Positions 8,516 through 16,828 of a stretch of DNA of 64,000 nucleotides are shown piece by piece. The position numbers and the translations under genes are program-made. Origin of the DNA: Pelagimonas sp017744045 (lineage in GTDB: Bacteria > Pseudomonadota > Alphaproteobacteria > Rhodobacterales > Rhodobacteraceae); the NCBI RefSeq assembly GCF_017744045.1, contig NZ_JAGHRD010000003.1; one strand, 5' to 3'. Below the pieces are notes generated by a model. It was not told the origin of the DNA. It searched no databases and saw nothing but the letters and a program-made list of their open reading frames with translations. The first letter of the stretch is position 1. Each line of letters opens with the position of its first letter.

Positions 8516-10270
8516 GTGAAAGGTGCAGATATTCTTGTTCAGATGTTGATGGGCTACGAGGTCGACACGGTTTTTGGCGTGCCGGGCGACACCAATGTGT
8601 CCTTTTACGAGGCGCTGCAACGTCAGGAAGACAAGATCACCCATATCATGGCGCGCGATGAACGCTCGGCGGGGTATATGGCGGATGCCTATGGCCGCTT
8701 TACCAAAAAGCCCGGCGTGTTCGAATGTCCATCAGGCGCGGGCGCGATGTATTCCCTCCCCCCGGTTGCCGAATCCAATGCCTCGGCGGTGCCAGTGATC
8801 CTTTTGACCATCGACATCCCCCTGCCCGGTGAAGGGCGTGGGGTGCTAACCGAGCTGGATTGCGCCAAGCTGTTCGAACCGGTGACCAAGCTGTCAATAC
8901 AAGTGAAGACCGCGCAAAAGCTGCCCGAAATCATCCGCCGCGCCTTTCGGGTGGCCTGTTCGGGCAAACCGGGAGCGGTTCATTTGCAGATCCCCGAAGA
9001 CATGCTGACAGCAGAGGTCGATCCCGAAACCATCTCTTTGCATGTCGAGGAAGACTGCAAGACCTTTCCCGCCTTCCCAACACGCCCCGCCCCGGATGCC
9101 CTGCCCGCCCTTCTGGACCTTATTCGCGATGCCAAACGTCCGCTGATCGTCTCAGGCGGTGGGGTCAATCGCGCCTGCGCTGGCGTCGATGTCCAGGCCC
9201 TCGCCGAGCGCCTAAACATCCCGGTCTGCACCACAATGACCGGCCAGGGCACCATGCCCGATGATCACCCTTTGGCGATCGGGGTTATCGGCGATAACGG
9301 CTATCACCCCCATGCCAATCAATCCCTTGAAGAGGCTGATTTCGTGCTTTTTGTTGGGTCGCGCATCGGGTCGGTTGTCACCATCGGCTGGACTTTTCCC
9401 AAACTCACCCTGAACAAACGCGTCGCCCAGATCGACATCGACCCCGAGGTCATGGCAAATAATTACGAAAACCTGATGAGCGTGCCGGGGGATGCGAAAC
9501 TGGTGTTGCAAGAGATGCTCACCCTTGTCGATCCCGCATTTGACACCACCAAACACCAGCCATGGGTGGATCACCTCAACGCCTTGCGCGCCACATTTTG
9601 GGACAATGCGCAGGCGCTTTTGAATGACAACAACGCGCCTTTGCGCCCCGAACGCGCCGTGCGCTGTTTCAACGAAGCGCTCGAAGCCTCGGGCCAGCCC
9701 GCCCTGATCTATTCCGACGCCGGAACGCCAACGCCGCACATGACCCGGTTCCTGCGGTTGCAGGATCGCGAGACCCGCTTGGCCATCCCCCGCGCCTTTG
9801 GTGGGCTTGGTTCGGCGCTGCCTGCAACCGTCGGAGCCTGGCGCGCCGACAAGACCAAGCGCCCGATTGGCCTGTTCGGTGACGGCTCCTTTGGCATGAC
9901 AACTGGCGAGCTTGAAACCCTTGTCCGCCTGCAGGTCCCAGCCATTCTCATCCTGTTCAACAACGGCACCTTTGGCTGGATCAAAGGGTTGCACCGCCTT
10001 AACGGGCATAACCAATGCTTTGGCGTTGATTTCACCCCGCCCCGTGGTCAGGCGATTGCCGAAGCCTTTGGCATGAAAGCCTTTACCGCCAAATCCGCCC
10101 CGGAGCTGGATGTGGTGCTGCGCGAGGCCTTTGATTACAAAAAAGGCCCCTGTTTCATCGATGTACATGTGGAATCCATCGCCGACCGCGTTCCGCCGGT
10201 CTATTCCTGGCTGCGCAAACGCGGCGAAGACCCGCTTAGCCTGGATGGCAAACGGATCGGCTTTTTCTGA
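8516..10270 (+). CDS. ThDP-dependent enzyme of the acetolactate synthase superfamily, substrate unknown
   Basis: This 584-residue protein has the three-domain layout of acetohydroxyacid synthase, glyoxylate carboligase and 2-oxoacid decarboxylases. The predicted ThDP-activating glutamate is Glu49 in ARDERSAGYMADAYGR. The C-terminal diphosphate/Mg site is GLFGDGSFGMTTGE with FNNGTFGW about 27 residues on. The middle domain has the VPVCTTMTGQGTMPDDHPL-like block of AHAS proteins (here NIPVCTTMTGQG). The start is GTG 8516 after a good ribosome site; a 32-codon extension upstream has atypical composition. It follows a serine-cycle operon that handles glyoxylate and hydroxypyruvate, so either could be its substrate. 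This is inference. Confidence 0.75.
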   Translation: MKGADILVQMLMGYEVDTVFGVPGDTNVSFYEALQRQEDKITHIMARDERSAGYMADAYGRFTKKPGVFECPSGAGAMYSLPPVAESNASAVPVILLTIDIPLPGEGRGVLTELDCAKLFEPVTKLSIQVKTAQKLPEIIRRAFRVACSGKPGAVHLQIPEDMLTAEVDPETISLHVEEDCKTFPAFPTRPAPDALPALLDLIRDAKRPLIVSGGGVNRACAGVDVQALAERLNIPVCTTMTGQGTMPDDHPLAIGVIGDNGYHPHANQSLEEADFVLFVGSRIGSVVTIGWTFPKLTLNKRVAQIDIDPEVMANNYENLMSVPGDAKLVLQEMLTLVDPAFDTTKHQPWVDHLNALRATFWDNAQALLNDNNAPLRPERAVRCFNEALEASGQPALIYSDAGTPTPHMTRFLRLQDRETRLAIPRAFGGLGSALPATVGAWRADKTKRPIGLFGDGSFGMTTGELETLVRLQVPAILILFNNGTFGWIKGLHRLNGHNQCFGVDFTPPRGQAIAEAFGMKAFTAKSAPELDVVLREAFDYKKGPCFIDVHVESIADRVPPVYSWLRKRGEDPLSLDGKRIGFF

Positions 10271-10299
10271 TATATGGGGGTTCGGCCTATGCTGGGCCG

Positions 10300-11214
10300 C
10301 TAATCCTGCGCAGCCTGGCGCAGCGGCTTTGTCTCACTGTGCAACCAATCCCGGAATGCCAGCACAGACTTGTACTGAGCCTTGCGTTCCGGGCTGACGG
10401 CAAAATAAGTCTCGCCACTGAGCACCGATGGTCCAAAGGGCAGATGCAGATCGCCGCGCTCCAAGTCCGGTTCGATCAGAAACGTCGGGACAATGGCCAG
10501 GCCCAGCCCGCTGATCGCCGCATTGGCCAGCATGTTCACATGCCCAAAGCGCGGCCCCTGAATACGCCCCTTGAAATCAACTCCTTTGGCCGCGATCCAA
10601 TTCAGCCAGCCATCAGGCCGGGCCGAGCTTTGCAACAGCGGGAAGTCCACAAACCGCTCTGGTACCAGTTCGGTTCCGCGAGGGATCAAGCCGGGGGCGG
10701 CCACCACTGCCACCCGTTCGGGAAATAACGGCGTCGCCACGGCATTGGACCATTCATTTTTGCCCCGCAAAATGGCGATATCCACGGCGCTGCTTTCCAG
10801 ATCCGTGTCCGCCGTGACTGGCGTCACCTCAAGATAGGTGCCCGGATGACGTTTGGAAAATCTGTCTAATCGCGGTGCCAGCCAGCGCGCCGCAACCGTT
10901 GGCATCGCTCCGACCATAAGCGCGGCATCGGTCTTCCAGCCGCGCACCATATCCAGCGAAACTGATTCCAACTCATCCAACACTCGCGACACCTCTTTGG
11001 CATAGGACCGCCCAGTCTCTGTCAGGATCAGGCGCGGCCCCACCCGGTCAAACAGGGGCATACCTAGGTGACCCTCTAATGATTTGATTTGCCTACTAAT
11101 TCCACTTTGCGTGATGCCCATCTCTTCGGCCGCACGGGTGAAATTCAAATGCCTTGCCGCCGTTTCAAAGGATTGAAGCGCAGACATGCTGGGAAGGAAA
11201 CGTCGCATGGCCAT
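10300..11214 (-). CDS. LysR-family transcriptional regulator (GcvA-like)
   Basis: This 304-residue DNA-binding regulator has its winged HTH in residues 10-70 (ALQSFETAARHLNFTRAAEEMGITQSGISRQIK, given here by its two halves only) and a periplasmic-binding-fold effector domain after it. The opening MRRFLPSMSALQSFE resembles GcvA-type regulators. ATG codons at 11214 and 11208 are both possible starts. It is transcribed away from the Lrp-type regulator, and its 3' end faces the ThDP enzyme gene 29 bases away. Either neighbour could be its target. Confidence 0.85.
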   Translation of the reverse strand: MAMRRFLPSMSALQSFETAARHLNFTRAAEEMGITQSGISRQIKSLEGHLGMPLFDRVGPRLILTETGRSYAKEVSRVLDELESVSLDMVRGWKTDAALMVGAMPTVAARWLAPRLDRFSKRHPGTYLEVTPVTADTDLESSAVDIAILRGKNEWSNAVATPLFPERVAVVAAPGLIPRGTELVPERFVDFPLLQSSARPDGWLNWIAAKGVDFKGRIQGPRFGHVNMLANAAISGLGLAIVPTFLIEPDLERGDLHLPFGPSVLSGETYFAVSPERKAQYKSVLAFRDWLHSETKPLRQAAQD

Positions 11215-11296
11215 GAGTATATGTCATACTAAACTGCAGATTAATTGTTTTTTTAACCGCGCGACTTCTGCCACCGTTGCGGCACGCGAACCGGGG

Positions 11297-11800
11297 ATGA
11301 TCAAGGCCGTCATGCAGTTGCAACCACGAGATCAATTGGACAGAAAGCTTCTTGTTTTGCTCGAAAAGGATGCGCGCATGTCCGCATCGCAAATCGCCCG
11401 CGAACTTAGGATTGCGCGATCGACCGTCAATGACCGCATTGCCCGTCTGGAACGTGATGGCGTCATTCAAGGCTACACCACCATTCTTGCCGCCGATCCC
11501 GAGGCCAGCCAAACCCGCGCGCTGATCTTTCTGAAATGCGAACGGCGCATGATCAAAACCATTACCCGCGATTTGCGCAACTATGCCGAAATCCGCGCCT
11601 GTTACTCGACCTCCGGCACCTATGACCTGTCTTGCATGGTCGAAGTGCAATATAGCGAAGATCTGGACGCATTGATTGATGACGTCAGCTTGCTTGATGG
11701 CATATATGCGGTAGAGAGCCAGATGATCCTGGCGACAAGATTCAGCCGAAACACCGGATTGCAGCCCGCCAAAGCCCAATATCTGGAAGTCGTGAAATAG
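11297..11800 (+). CDS. Lrp/AsnC-family transcriptional regulator
   Basis: This regulator of about 167 residues has an N-terminal AsnC HTH (QLDRKLLVLLEKDARM, then SASQIARELRIARSTVNDR) and a C-terminal ligand-binding RAM domain. ATG 11297 is the most plausible start. A frame open from 11186 would overlap the divergent LysR gene and carries a non-AsnC N-terminus; ATG 11312 is also possible. It precedes an Asp/Glu-racemase-fold gene by only 10 bases, and the two are probably co-transcribed. Lrp proteins often sense the amino acid made or used by their partner. Confidence 0.85.
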   Translation: MIKAVMQLQPRDQLDRKLLVLLEKDARMSASQIARELRIARSTVNDRIARLERDGVIQGYTTILAADPEASQTRALIFLKCERRMIKTITRDLRNYAEIRACYSTSGTYDLSCMVEVQYSEDLDALIDDVSLLDGIYAVESQMILATRFSRNTGLQPAKAQYLEVVK

Positions 11801-11810
11801 AGCCAAACAC

Positions 11811-12527
11811 ATGCCCAGCGAAGCCCGGCCCAGTTTGGGTGTCATCATGCTCGACACCAAATTCAAACGTGTCCTCGGGGATATCGGCAATCCTGACAGC
11901 TTTGATTTTCCGGTGCTCTATCAAAAAGTCCCCGAGGCTGAGGTTCACAGGATCATCTCTTCTGGCTCCATTGATGATCTGCTCCCCGCCTTTATCGAGG
12001 CGGCCAAAACGCTGGAACACCGAGGCGCACAGGCCATCACCACCAGTTGCGGATTTCTATCCCTGCTGCAAACCCAATTGGCCAAAGCGGTCGAGGTGCC
12101 TTTGCTCACCTCAAGCCTGTCTTTGGTGCCCGACATCTACCACGCCCAGGGGGCCAAACCGCTGGTCATTGTCACAGCCAGTCGCGAAAATCTGACTTGG
12201 GATCACCTGTATGCGGTGGGCATTTTACCCGATTGGGATATTCACATCATCGGCATGGAAACCTGCCCGGCCTTTCGCAAGTCCATCCTAAGCGATGGCG
12301 ACCCAGAGGCGATCACTCTGGACCCGCAGGCCCTGCAAAACGAGCTTGTCACACTGTGCCAATCCTCTCTGATTGAGCATCCCGACACGGCCGGTTTCCT
12401 TTTTGAATGCACCAATCTGCAACCCTACGCCGCTGCGGTTCAGAGCGCTTGTCAAAGGCCGGTCTGGGGCATCAATGATGTGATCGCCCGGCTCAACCCC
12501 TCGTTTTGCATGGGCGAAACGTCTTAG
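11811..12527 (+). CDS. Asp/Glu racemase-superfamily protein (arylmalonate decarboxylase/maleate isomerase type)
   Basis: This 238-residue protein has two candidate catalytic cysteines, Cys80 in TTSCGFLS and Cys200 in FECTNLQPY. That is the paired-cysteine arrangement of two-base racemases in this superfamily. The N-terminus RPSLGVIMLDTKF and the spacing are typical of the 'aspartate/glutamate racemase family protein' group, whose substrates are largely unknown. It is co-directional with the Lrp regulator. A cofactor-free racemase or isomerase acting on an amino acid or hydroxy acid is the safe reading. Confidence 0.75.
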   Translation: MPSEARPSLGVIMLDTKFKRVLGDIGNPDSFDFPVLYQKVPEAEVHRIISSGSIDDLLPAFIEAAKTLEHRGAQAITTSCGFLSLLQTQLAKAVEVPLLTSSLSLVPDIYHAQGAKPLVIVTASRENLTWDHLYAVGILPDWDIHIIGMETCPAFRKSILSDGDPEAITLDPQALQNELVTLCQSSLIEHPDTAGFLFECTNLQPYAAAVQSACQRPVWGINDVIARLNPSFCMGETS

Positions 12528-12538
12528 GGTCAGGGCCC

Positions 12539-12560
12539 ATGGGCGATTAATGGGCGATTA
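12539..12560. repeat. Tandem duplication of an 11-bp unit
   Basis: ATGGGCGATTA occurs at 12539-12549 and again at 12550-12560, just downstream of the racemase-fold gene. It follows the dispersed motif TAGGGTCAGGGCCC (12525-12538). No function is evident. Confidence 0.5.
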
Positions 12561-12647
12561 AAGGCCCATCTCCGCAAAAACCTGTGCGAAAGATCCAGGA
12601 TTATGGCATCCTGAAACCACCATTGGTTGAAACATAAGGTGGTTCCC

Positions 12648-13628
12648 GTGCCCCTAAGTATTAGTTCACATTTGATCACCCGCGCGGCGTTGATCGCCGT
12701 CCTGTCCCTGTCTGCCGTCAAATCGCAGGCGCAGAGCGAGGCCCTGCCAGCCTGGTTGCAAAAGCATATTGGGCTGAGCGATGGGCAGATTGCCCCTATC
12801 GTCCTGGAACGTGCGCGCGCGCATTATTTCAAAAAACTTGGCCAGGGCGCGGTCAAAAGCCCCTGCTATTTTGCCATGGATGCCACCCGCCCCAGCATTA
12901 CCAAAAACGGCCAACCCAGCCGCCGCTTTTACACCATTTGCGAGGGTCGCCAGACCTTTCGCGCCGTATCTTCGGGCTATGGTAATGGGCGCAAACTGCC
13001 CAAGGCCGATTTTTCCAATGGCCGCCAATGCGCCAAACATTTCAGCAATGCCGAAGGCTCCAAGCTGACCATGGGCGGATCTTATGTCACCGCCGAGGCC
13101 CGCACCTCGTTCAAAGGCTATCACCGCCAATCCGGTGACATCCGCCCCTTCCATCGCACATTCGTGGTCTTTGAAGGCGAAGGCGAAACCCGCAATTCGC
13201 GGGATCGTGCCATTGGCGGACATCGCGCAATGTTCCTGAAATGGCAATGTCGGATGAAAATGCCGGACTCGCCCCATGCGGATAAAGACGGCTATGTGCC
13301 CTTTGGCCGTCTGGTTGATTACACCGCTGGGCGCAGCAATGGCTGTACAACCTGGTCCGACACCGCTACGCAAGAGATCCTGCCCCTGATCAACAAGGAC
13401 CCCGCCGCGCTATATATCTACCCGGAGGGCAGCGATATTACCCAGATCCGCGCCGCGCTGAAATCTGGCAAGTCACTTGGCTCCGAAGGGCTTTATTGGA
13501 ACAAGACCTGTCTGGCCAAGATCGGAAAACCGCAATTCTGGCCCAAGCGCAAACTTCAACCGGTGATCAATCGCTGGCGGCGCTCCTTGCCCAAACAGCC
13601 CCCTTTGGAATTGCCAATCTGCAAATAG
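12648..13628 (+). CDS. Secreted YkuD_2-like (murein L,D-transpeptidase-type) protein
   Basis: This exported protein of about 326 residues starts with a signal peptide (LITRAALIAVLSLSAVKSQA). The mid-region resembles the YkuD_2 catalytic core: GGSYVTAEA, then His192 in AIGGHRAMF, then Cys233 in AGRSNGCTTW as candidate nucleophile. Such enzymes act on peptidoglycan stem peptides in the periplasm. I prefer GTG 12648, which has AAGGTGG five bases upstream; a TTG start at 12627 would include that site. The family match is by motif order only, so catalytic activity is likely but not certain. Confidence 0.65.
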   Translation: MPLSISSHLITRAALIAVLSLSAVKSQAQSEALPAWLQKHIGLSDGQIAPIVLERARAHYFKKLGQGAVKSPCYFAMDATRPSITKNGQPSRRFYTICEGRQTFRAVSSGYGNGRKLPKADFSNGRQCAKHFSNAEGSKLTMGGSYVTAEARTSFKGYHRQSGDIRPFHRTFVVFEGEGETRNSRDRAIGGHRAMFLKWQCRMKMPDSPHADKDGYVPFGRLVDYTAGRSNGCTTWSDTATQEILPLINKDPAALYIYPEGSDITQIRAALKSGKSLGSEGLYWNKTCLAKIGKPQFWPKRKLQPVINRWRRSLPKQPPLELPICK

Positions 13629-13697
13629 GAGCTGAACACACAGCCCTGTGACTTCGCCCCCCTTGCCTTGGCGCGGGGGCAGAGGCAGATTACCCCC

Positions 13698-14039
13698 ATG
13701 CGGGCCATTAGAACCCTGATCTGCCTTGTTGCCATTATGGCCGCGCTCCTTGTTGGGGCGGGCGGGTTCTATGCTGCCGCCATGCCCGACACCGCCATCC
13801 CAAATATGTCGGAAGAAATGGCTGAGATGCCCCATGCCTCCCCCTGCGCGCCGCCCTGTCAGGACGGGCATGAGACCGGCAGCAGTTGCGACCTCTGCCT
13901 GAGTTGCCTGGCCCTGCGCGCGCCGTCCCTGAACGACAAGACAACAGCTTTAGCAACGTGTTTGCCCCTGCCAATCCCCTTGGCGGGGTTACACAGCAGT
14001 ACGTTGCCAGGTTTTGATCCCCCGCCTCCGCGCTCGTGA
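13698..14039 (+). CDS. Small exported Cys/Met/His-rich protein, possible metal binder
   Basis: This 113-residue protein has an N-terminal hydrophobic segment (LICLVAIMAALLVGAGG) and a metal-ligand-rich middle: MSEEMAEMPHASPCAPPCQ, then GHETGSSCDLCLSCLAL. The C-terminus ends in a proline run, DPPPPRS. It lies 52 bases upstream of a cytochrome c and multicopper oxidase operon, so a role in copper or another metal is a reasonable guess. I do not recognise a named family. ATG 13698 gives the cleanest signal-like N-terminus. Confidence 0.6.
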   Translation: MRAIRTLICLVAIMAALLVGAGGFYAAAMPDTAIPNMSEEMAEMPHASPCAPPCQDGHETGSSCDLCLSCLALRAPSLNDKTTALATCLPLPIPLAGLHSSTLPGFDPPPPRS

Positions 14040-14091
14040 AGATGAATACCCCGCGAAGGGGCCATCATTTTGACATTGCAGAGGACATCAC

Positions 14092-14526
14092 ATGAAGAAA
14101 CAACTCATGATCGCCGCCGCCATCGGCGCGGTTGGCATCGGCGTATGGGCATTCCTGCCCCCCAATGTCACACCGCCAGACCAACCGCAGACCGCAGAAA
14201 TCGGTGCGGCGCTCGTCCGGGTCACTCTGCCCGCCTCCCTTTCGCCCAACGCGCAATTGGGGCAGCGGGCCTATGACACGGTTTGCGTGGCCTGCCATGG
14301 CGAAAACGGCAACGGGCGCAACGGCATGGGGCCGCCCCTGGTTCACAAAATCTATGAACCGTCGCATCATGGCGACGAGGCGTTTCAACGCGCCGTTGCC
14401 CTGGGCGTGCGGGCCCATCACTGGAGCTTTGGCGACATGGCACCGGTACCCGGCTTCACCCGCGCCGATGTGAAAATGATCATCACCTATATGCGCGAAT
14501 TGCAGCGCGCCAATGGTATTAACTGA
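14092..14526 (+). CDS. Class I c-type cytochrome, membrane-anchored or secreted
   Basis: This 144-residue protein has an N-terminal hydrophobic segment (LMIAAAIGAVGIGVWAFL) and one haem-c site, CVACH at residues 65-69. The predicted methionine axial ligand is in GDMAPVPGF. It is an electron carrier on the periplasmic side. It opens a co-directional set with cytochrome c', a multicopper oxidase and another cytochrome c. It may deliver electrons to, or receive them from, that oxidase. Confidence 0.85.
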   Translation: MKKQLMIAAAIGAVGIGVWAFLPPNVTPPDQPQTAEIGAALVRVTLPASLSPNAQLGQRAYDTVCVACHGENGNGRNGMGPPLVHKIYEPSHHGDEAFQRAVALGVRAHHWSFGDMAPVPGFTRADVKMIITYMRELQRANGIN

Positions 14527-14541
14527 GTTGAGGAACACACC

Positions 14542-14988
14542 ATGAAGCTGACAAAAACGCCTCTCGCCATGGCCCTGCTGGTTGCCGGAATTGGCTCGGT
14601 CGCCCTCGCACATGGCGGGGTCAAAAACGCCGCCGTAATGGCGCGGATGAATGGCATGACCTCTATCAGCGAGGCGATGAAAGTATTGGGGGCGATGGCC
14701 AAGGGGCAAACCCAGTTTGACGCCGAAACCGCCCGCGCCGCGGCCAAGGATGTGGGCACCCTGTCCGCCCAAATCCCGGACCTGTTCCAAGCCCCCGAAA
14801 CCGACCCCAAGACTGAGGCGCTGCCAGTGATCTGGGAGCGTTTCGACGCCTTCACCGCCTTGGCGCAGGACACCGAAGCAAGCGCGCTTGCGCTATCCCA
14901 AAGCCTGACCACCCCCGATGATCTGACGGCCGGGTTGGCGCAGCTGGGGGCCACCTGCAAGGCCTGCCACAAGGAGTATCGCAAATGA
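14542..14988 (+). CDS. Cytochrome c' family protein
   Basis: This 148-residue periplasmic protein has a signal peptide (PLAMALLVAGIGSVALA) and a helical body. The haem-binding CKACH is at the extreme C-terminus (Cys139, Cys142, His143), the hallmark of cytochrome c'. Proteins of this family bind NO and CO or shuttle electrons. The stop overlaps the start of the multicopper oxidase (ATGA), so their amounts are probably coupled. Confidence 0.88.
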   Translation: MKLTKTPLAMALLVAGIGSVALAHGGVKNAAVMARMNGMTSISEAMKVLGAMAKGQTQFDAETARAAAKDVGTLSAQIPDLFQAPETDPKTEALPVIWERFDAFTALAQDTEASALALSQSLTTPDDLTAGLAQLGATCKACHKEYRK

Positions 14989-16289
14989 CCGGTTTCACCC
15001 TGAACAGGCGCAGGGCGATGGCGTCGGGCCTTGCCCTGCTCGCCATGCCACGCGCTGCCCTGGCAGCGCCAACCGTCTTGCGTGCCGCGCCTGTGAGCGC
15101 GCAAATCCTGCCCAAAGGGGATGGGACCACGGCCATGCTTGGCCTGAACGGCACCACCCCCGGCCCTGAATTGCGCGTCAAACAGGGATCGCGGCTTGAC
15201 GTCACCTTTGAAAATCAGATCGGGGCGGACAGCGCCCTGCATTGGCACGGCATCCGCATCGAAAACGCCATGGATGGCGTGCCCGGCATGACCCAATCCG
15301 CCGTGCCCCATGGCGGCAGGTTCGACTACTCCTTTGTCGCCCCGGATGCCGGGACCTTTTGGTATCACTCCCATAGCCGCTCTTGGGAGCAGGTCGAACA
15401 GGGGCTCTATGGGGCCCTGATCGTCGAAGAGGCCGAGCCGCCCGCGGTGGATCACGACGTGACCGTCCTGCTCGACGATTGGCGGCTGGAAGAGGACGGC
15501 ACGCTGATTGGTGGCTTTGGCAATCGTCACGATTTTGCTCATGCCGGGCGGCTCGGCAATTTTGCCCGCGCTCTGGTCTCGGTCGATACAGCCCGGCGCG
15601 GCGACCGGCTGCGCCTGCGTCTGATCAACACCGCCACGGCACGGATATTCCCGGTGATCCTTTCCGGAGCCTCGGGCAAGGTTGTGGCGCTGGACGGCAT
15701 GCCCCTGCCCGCCCCGCGTGAGATCGGCGATATCACCTTGGCCCCGGCCCAGCGCATGGATTTGATCGTCGATGTCACCGACACGCTGCGCTTTGACTTT
15801 CCGACACGCGGCGACCCCTACGAGCTGGGCCGCATCGCGGTTGAGGGCGACAACCCGTCGCCAATCGGCACAGACATCACGCCGCTGCCTGCCGCCAATA
15901 CCCCAACACCCGGCCCTGCCGATCATGAGTTGACCCTGACCATGCAGGGCGGCGCGATGGGCGGCCGTCACTCCGGTGATGACATCTGGGCCCTGAACGG
16001 CCATTCGGGCCTGCCTGAAACCCCGTTCGCCCGTTTCAAACGCGGCGAAACCGCCCGCATTCGCCTGGTGAACGAAACCGCCTTCCCGCATGGGATGCAT
16101 CTGCACGGCCATCATTTCTATGAGACAAGCGAAGCCGGCCTTGGCGATTTGCGAGACACGACCCTGATCAATCGCGGCGAAAGCCGAGACATTCTATGCG
16201 TCTTTGACAATCCCGGGAAATGGCTGCTGCATTGCCATATGCTGGGCCACCAGGCGGCAGGTATGAAGACCTGGGTGGAGGTGACATGA
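14985..16289 (+). CDS. Periplasmic multicopper oxidase (Tat-exported)
   Basis: This 434-residue protein has cupredoxin domains and all four copper-binding blocks: ALHWHGIRI, FWYHSHSRS, FPHGMHLHGHHF and LLHCHMLGHQAAGM. Those supply the type 1 and trinuclear copper ligands. The N-terminal NRRRAMASGLALLAMPRAAL looks like a Tat signal, as expected for a cofactor-loaded protein. The family oxidises Cu(I), phenols or other substrates and reduces O2 to water. Tight coupling to three c-type cytochromes is less usual and suggests a cytochrome as electron partner. The substrate is not evident from sequence. Confidence 0.88.
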   Translation: MTGFTLNRRRAMASGLALLAMPRAALAAPTVLRAAPVSAQILPKGDGTTAMLGLNGTTPGPELRVKQGSRLDVTFENQIGADSALHWHGIRIENAMDGVPGMTQSAVPHGGRFDYSFVAPDAGTFWYHSHSRSWEQVEQGLYGALIVEEAEPPAVDHDVTVLLDDWRLEEDGTLIGGFGNRHDFAHAGRLGNFARALVSVDTARRGDRLRLRLINTATARIFPVILSGASGKVVALDGMPLPAPREIGDITLAPAQRMDLIVDVTDTLRFDFPTRGDPYELGRIAVEGDNPSPIGTDITPLPAANTPTPGPADHELTLTMQGGAMGGRHSGDDIWALNGHSGLPETPFARFKRGETARIRLVNETAFPHGMHLHGHHFYETSEAGLGDLRDTTLINRGESRDILCVFDNPGKWLLHCHMLGHQAAGMKTWVEVT

Positions 16290-16711
16290 GGCTTTTGCTG
16301 ATTGCAGGCCTGACCATGGCGACATTTGCGCAGGCCGGGCACGAGTTGGAGGGGCGCGACATTGCGACGGGCAAAGCGCTTTATGCTGAAAACTGCGCCT
16401 CCTGCCACGGGGACAACCTCGAAGGGCAGCCCAATTGGCGCATTGCCGATGAAGACGGCGTGCTCCCCGCCCCGCCGCATGATGAAACCGGCCATACCTG
16501 GCATCATTCCAACGCGGATCTCTTTACCTACACCAAACTGGGCGGGGCCAAGGCCCTGGCCCAGATGGGCGTGACCGGGTTTCCAAGTGGTATGCCGGGC
16601 TTTGCCGGTAATCTAAGCGACGGGCAAATCTGGGACATTCTGGCCTTCATCGCCTCCACCTGGCCAGCGCGCCAAGCGGAAATCCAAGCCGGGCGCAACC
16701 CGCCTCATTGA
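16286..16711 (+). CDS. Class I c-type cytochrome, exported
   Basis: This 141-residue protein has a signal peptide (MRLLLIAGLTMATFAQA) and a haem site CASCH at residues 37-41. A methionine ligand is likely in PSGMPGFAG. Its ATG overlaps the stop of the multicopper oxidase gene, making it the last gene of the redox operon. The conserved GDNLEGQPNWR region resembles small diheme-oxidase-linked monohaem cytochromes. Confidence 0.85.
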   Translation: MRLLLIAGLTMATFAQAGHELEGRDIATGKALYAENCASCHGDNLEGQPNWRIADEDGVLPAPPHDETGHTWHHSNADLFTYTKLGGAKALAQMGVTGFPSGMPGFAGNLSDGQIWDILAFIASTWPARQAEIQAGRNPPH

Positions 16712-16784
16712 ACATCGGCAATTCTGCCCGAACAGTTGCTCTTAGCCGATCTTGCAGCAAGCCCAAGGCTAATTCGACGAGCCC

Positions 16785-16826
16785 AGCCATAACCGGCGCG
16801 TATCGGTTTACGCGCCGGTTATGGCT
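16785..16826. terminator. Strong bidirectional hairpin between convergent genes
   Basis: AGCCATAACCGGCGCG (16785-16800) and CGCGCCGGTTATGGCT (16811-16826) form a perfect 16-bp stem with a 10-base loop. It lies between the 3' ends of the cytochrome gene and the minus-strand racemase gene. There is no T-run on either side, so it is a strong structure but not a textbook intrinsic terminator. Its left arm resembles the inside end of the MITE at 61005. Confidence 0.6.
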
Positions 16827-16828
16827 TG

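Noticed and set aside
14487..16115. A 542-codon open frame on the minus strand
   Set aside because: It is the antisense of the cytochrome c' and multicopper oxidase genes, whose haem and copper motifs are unmistakable.
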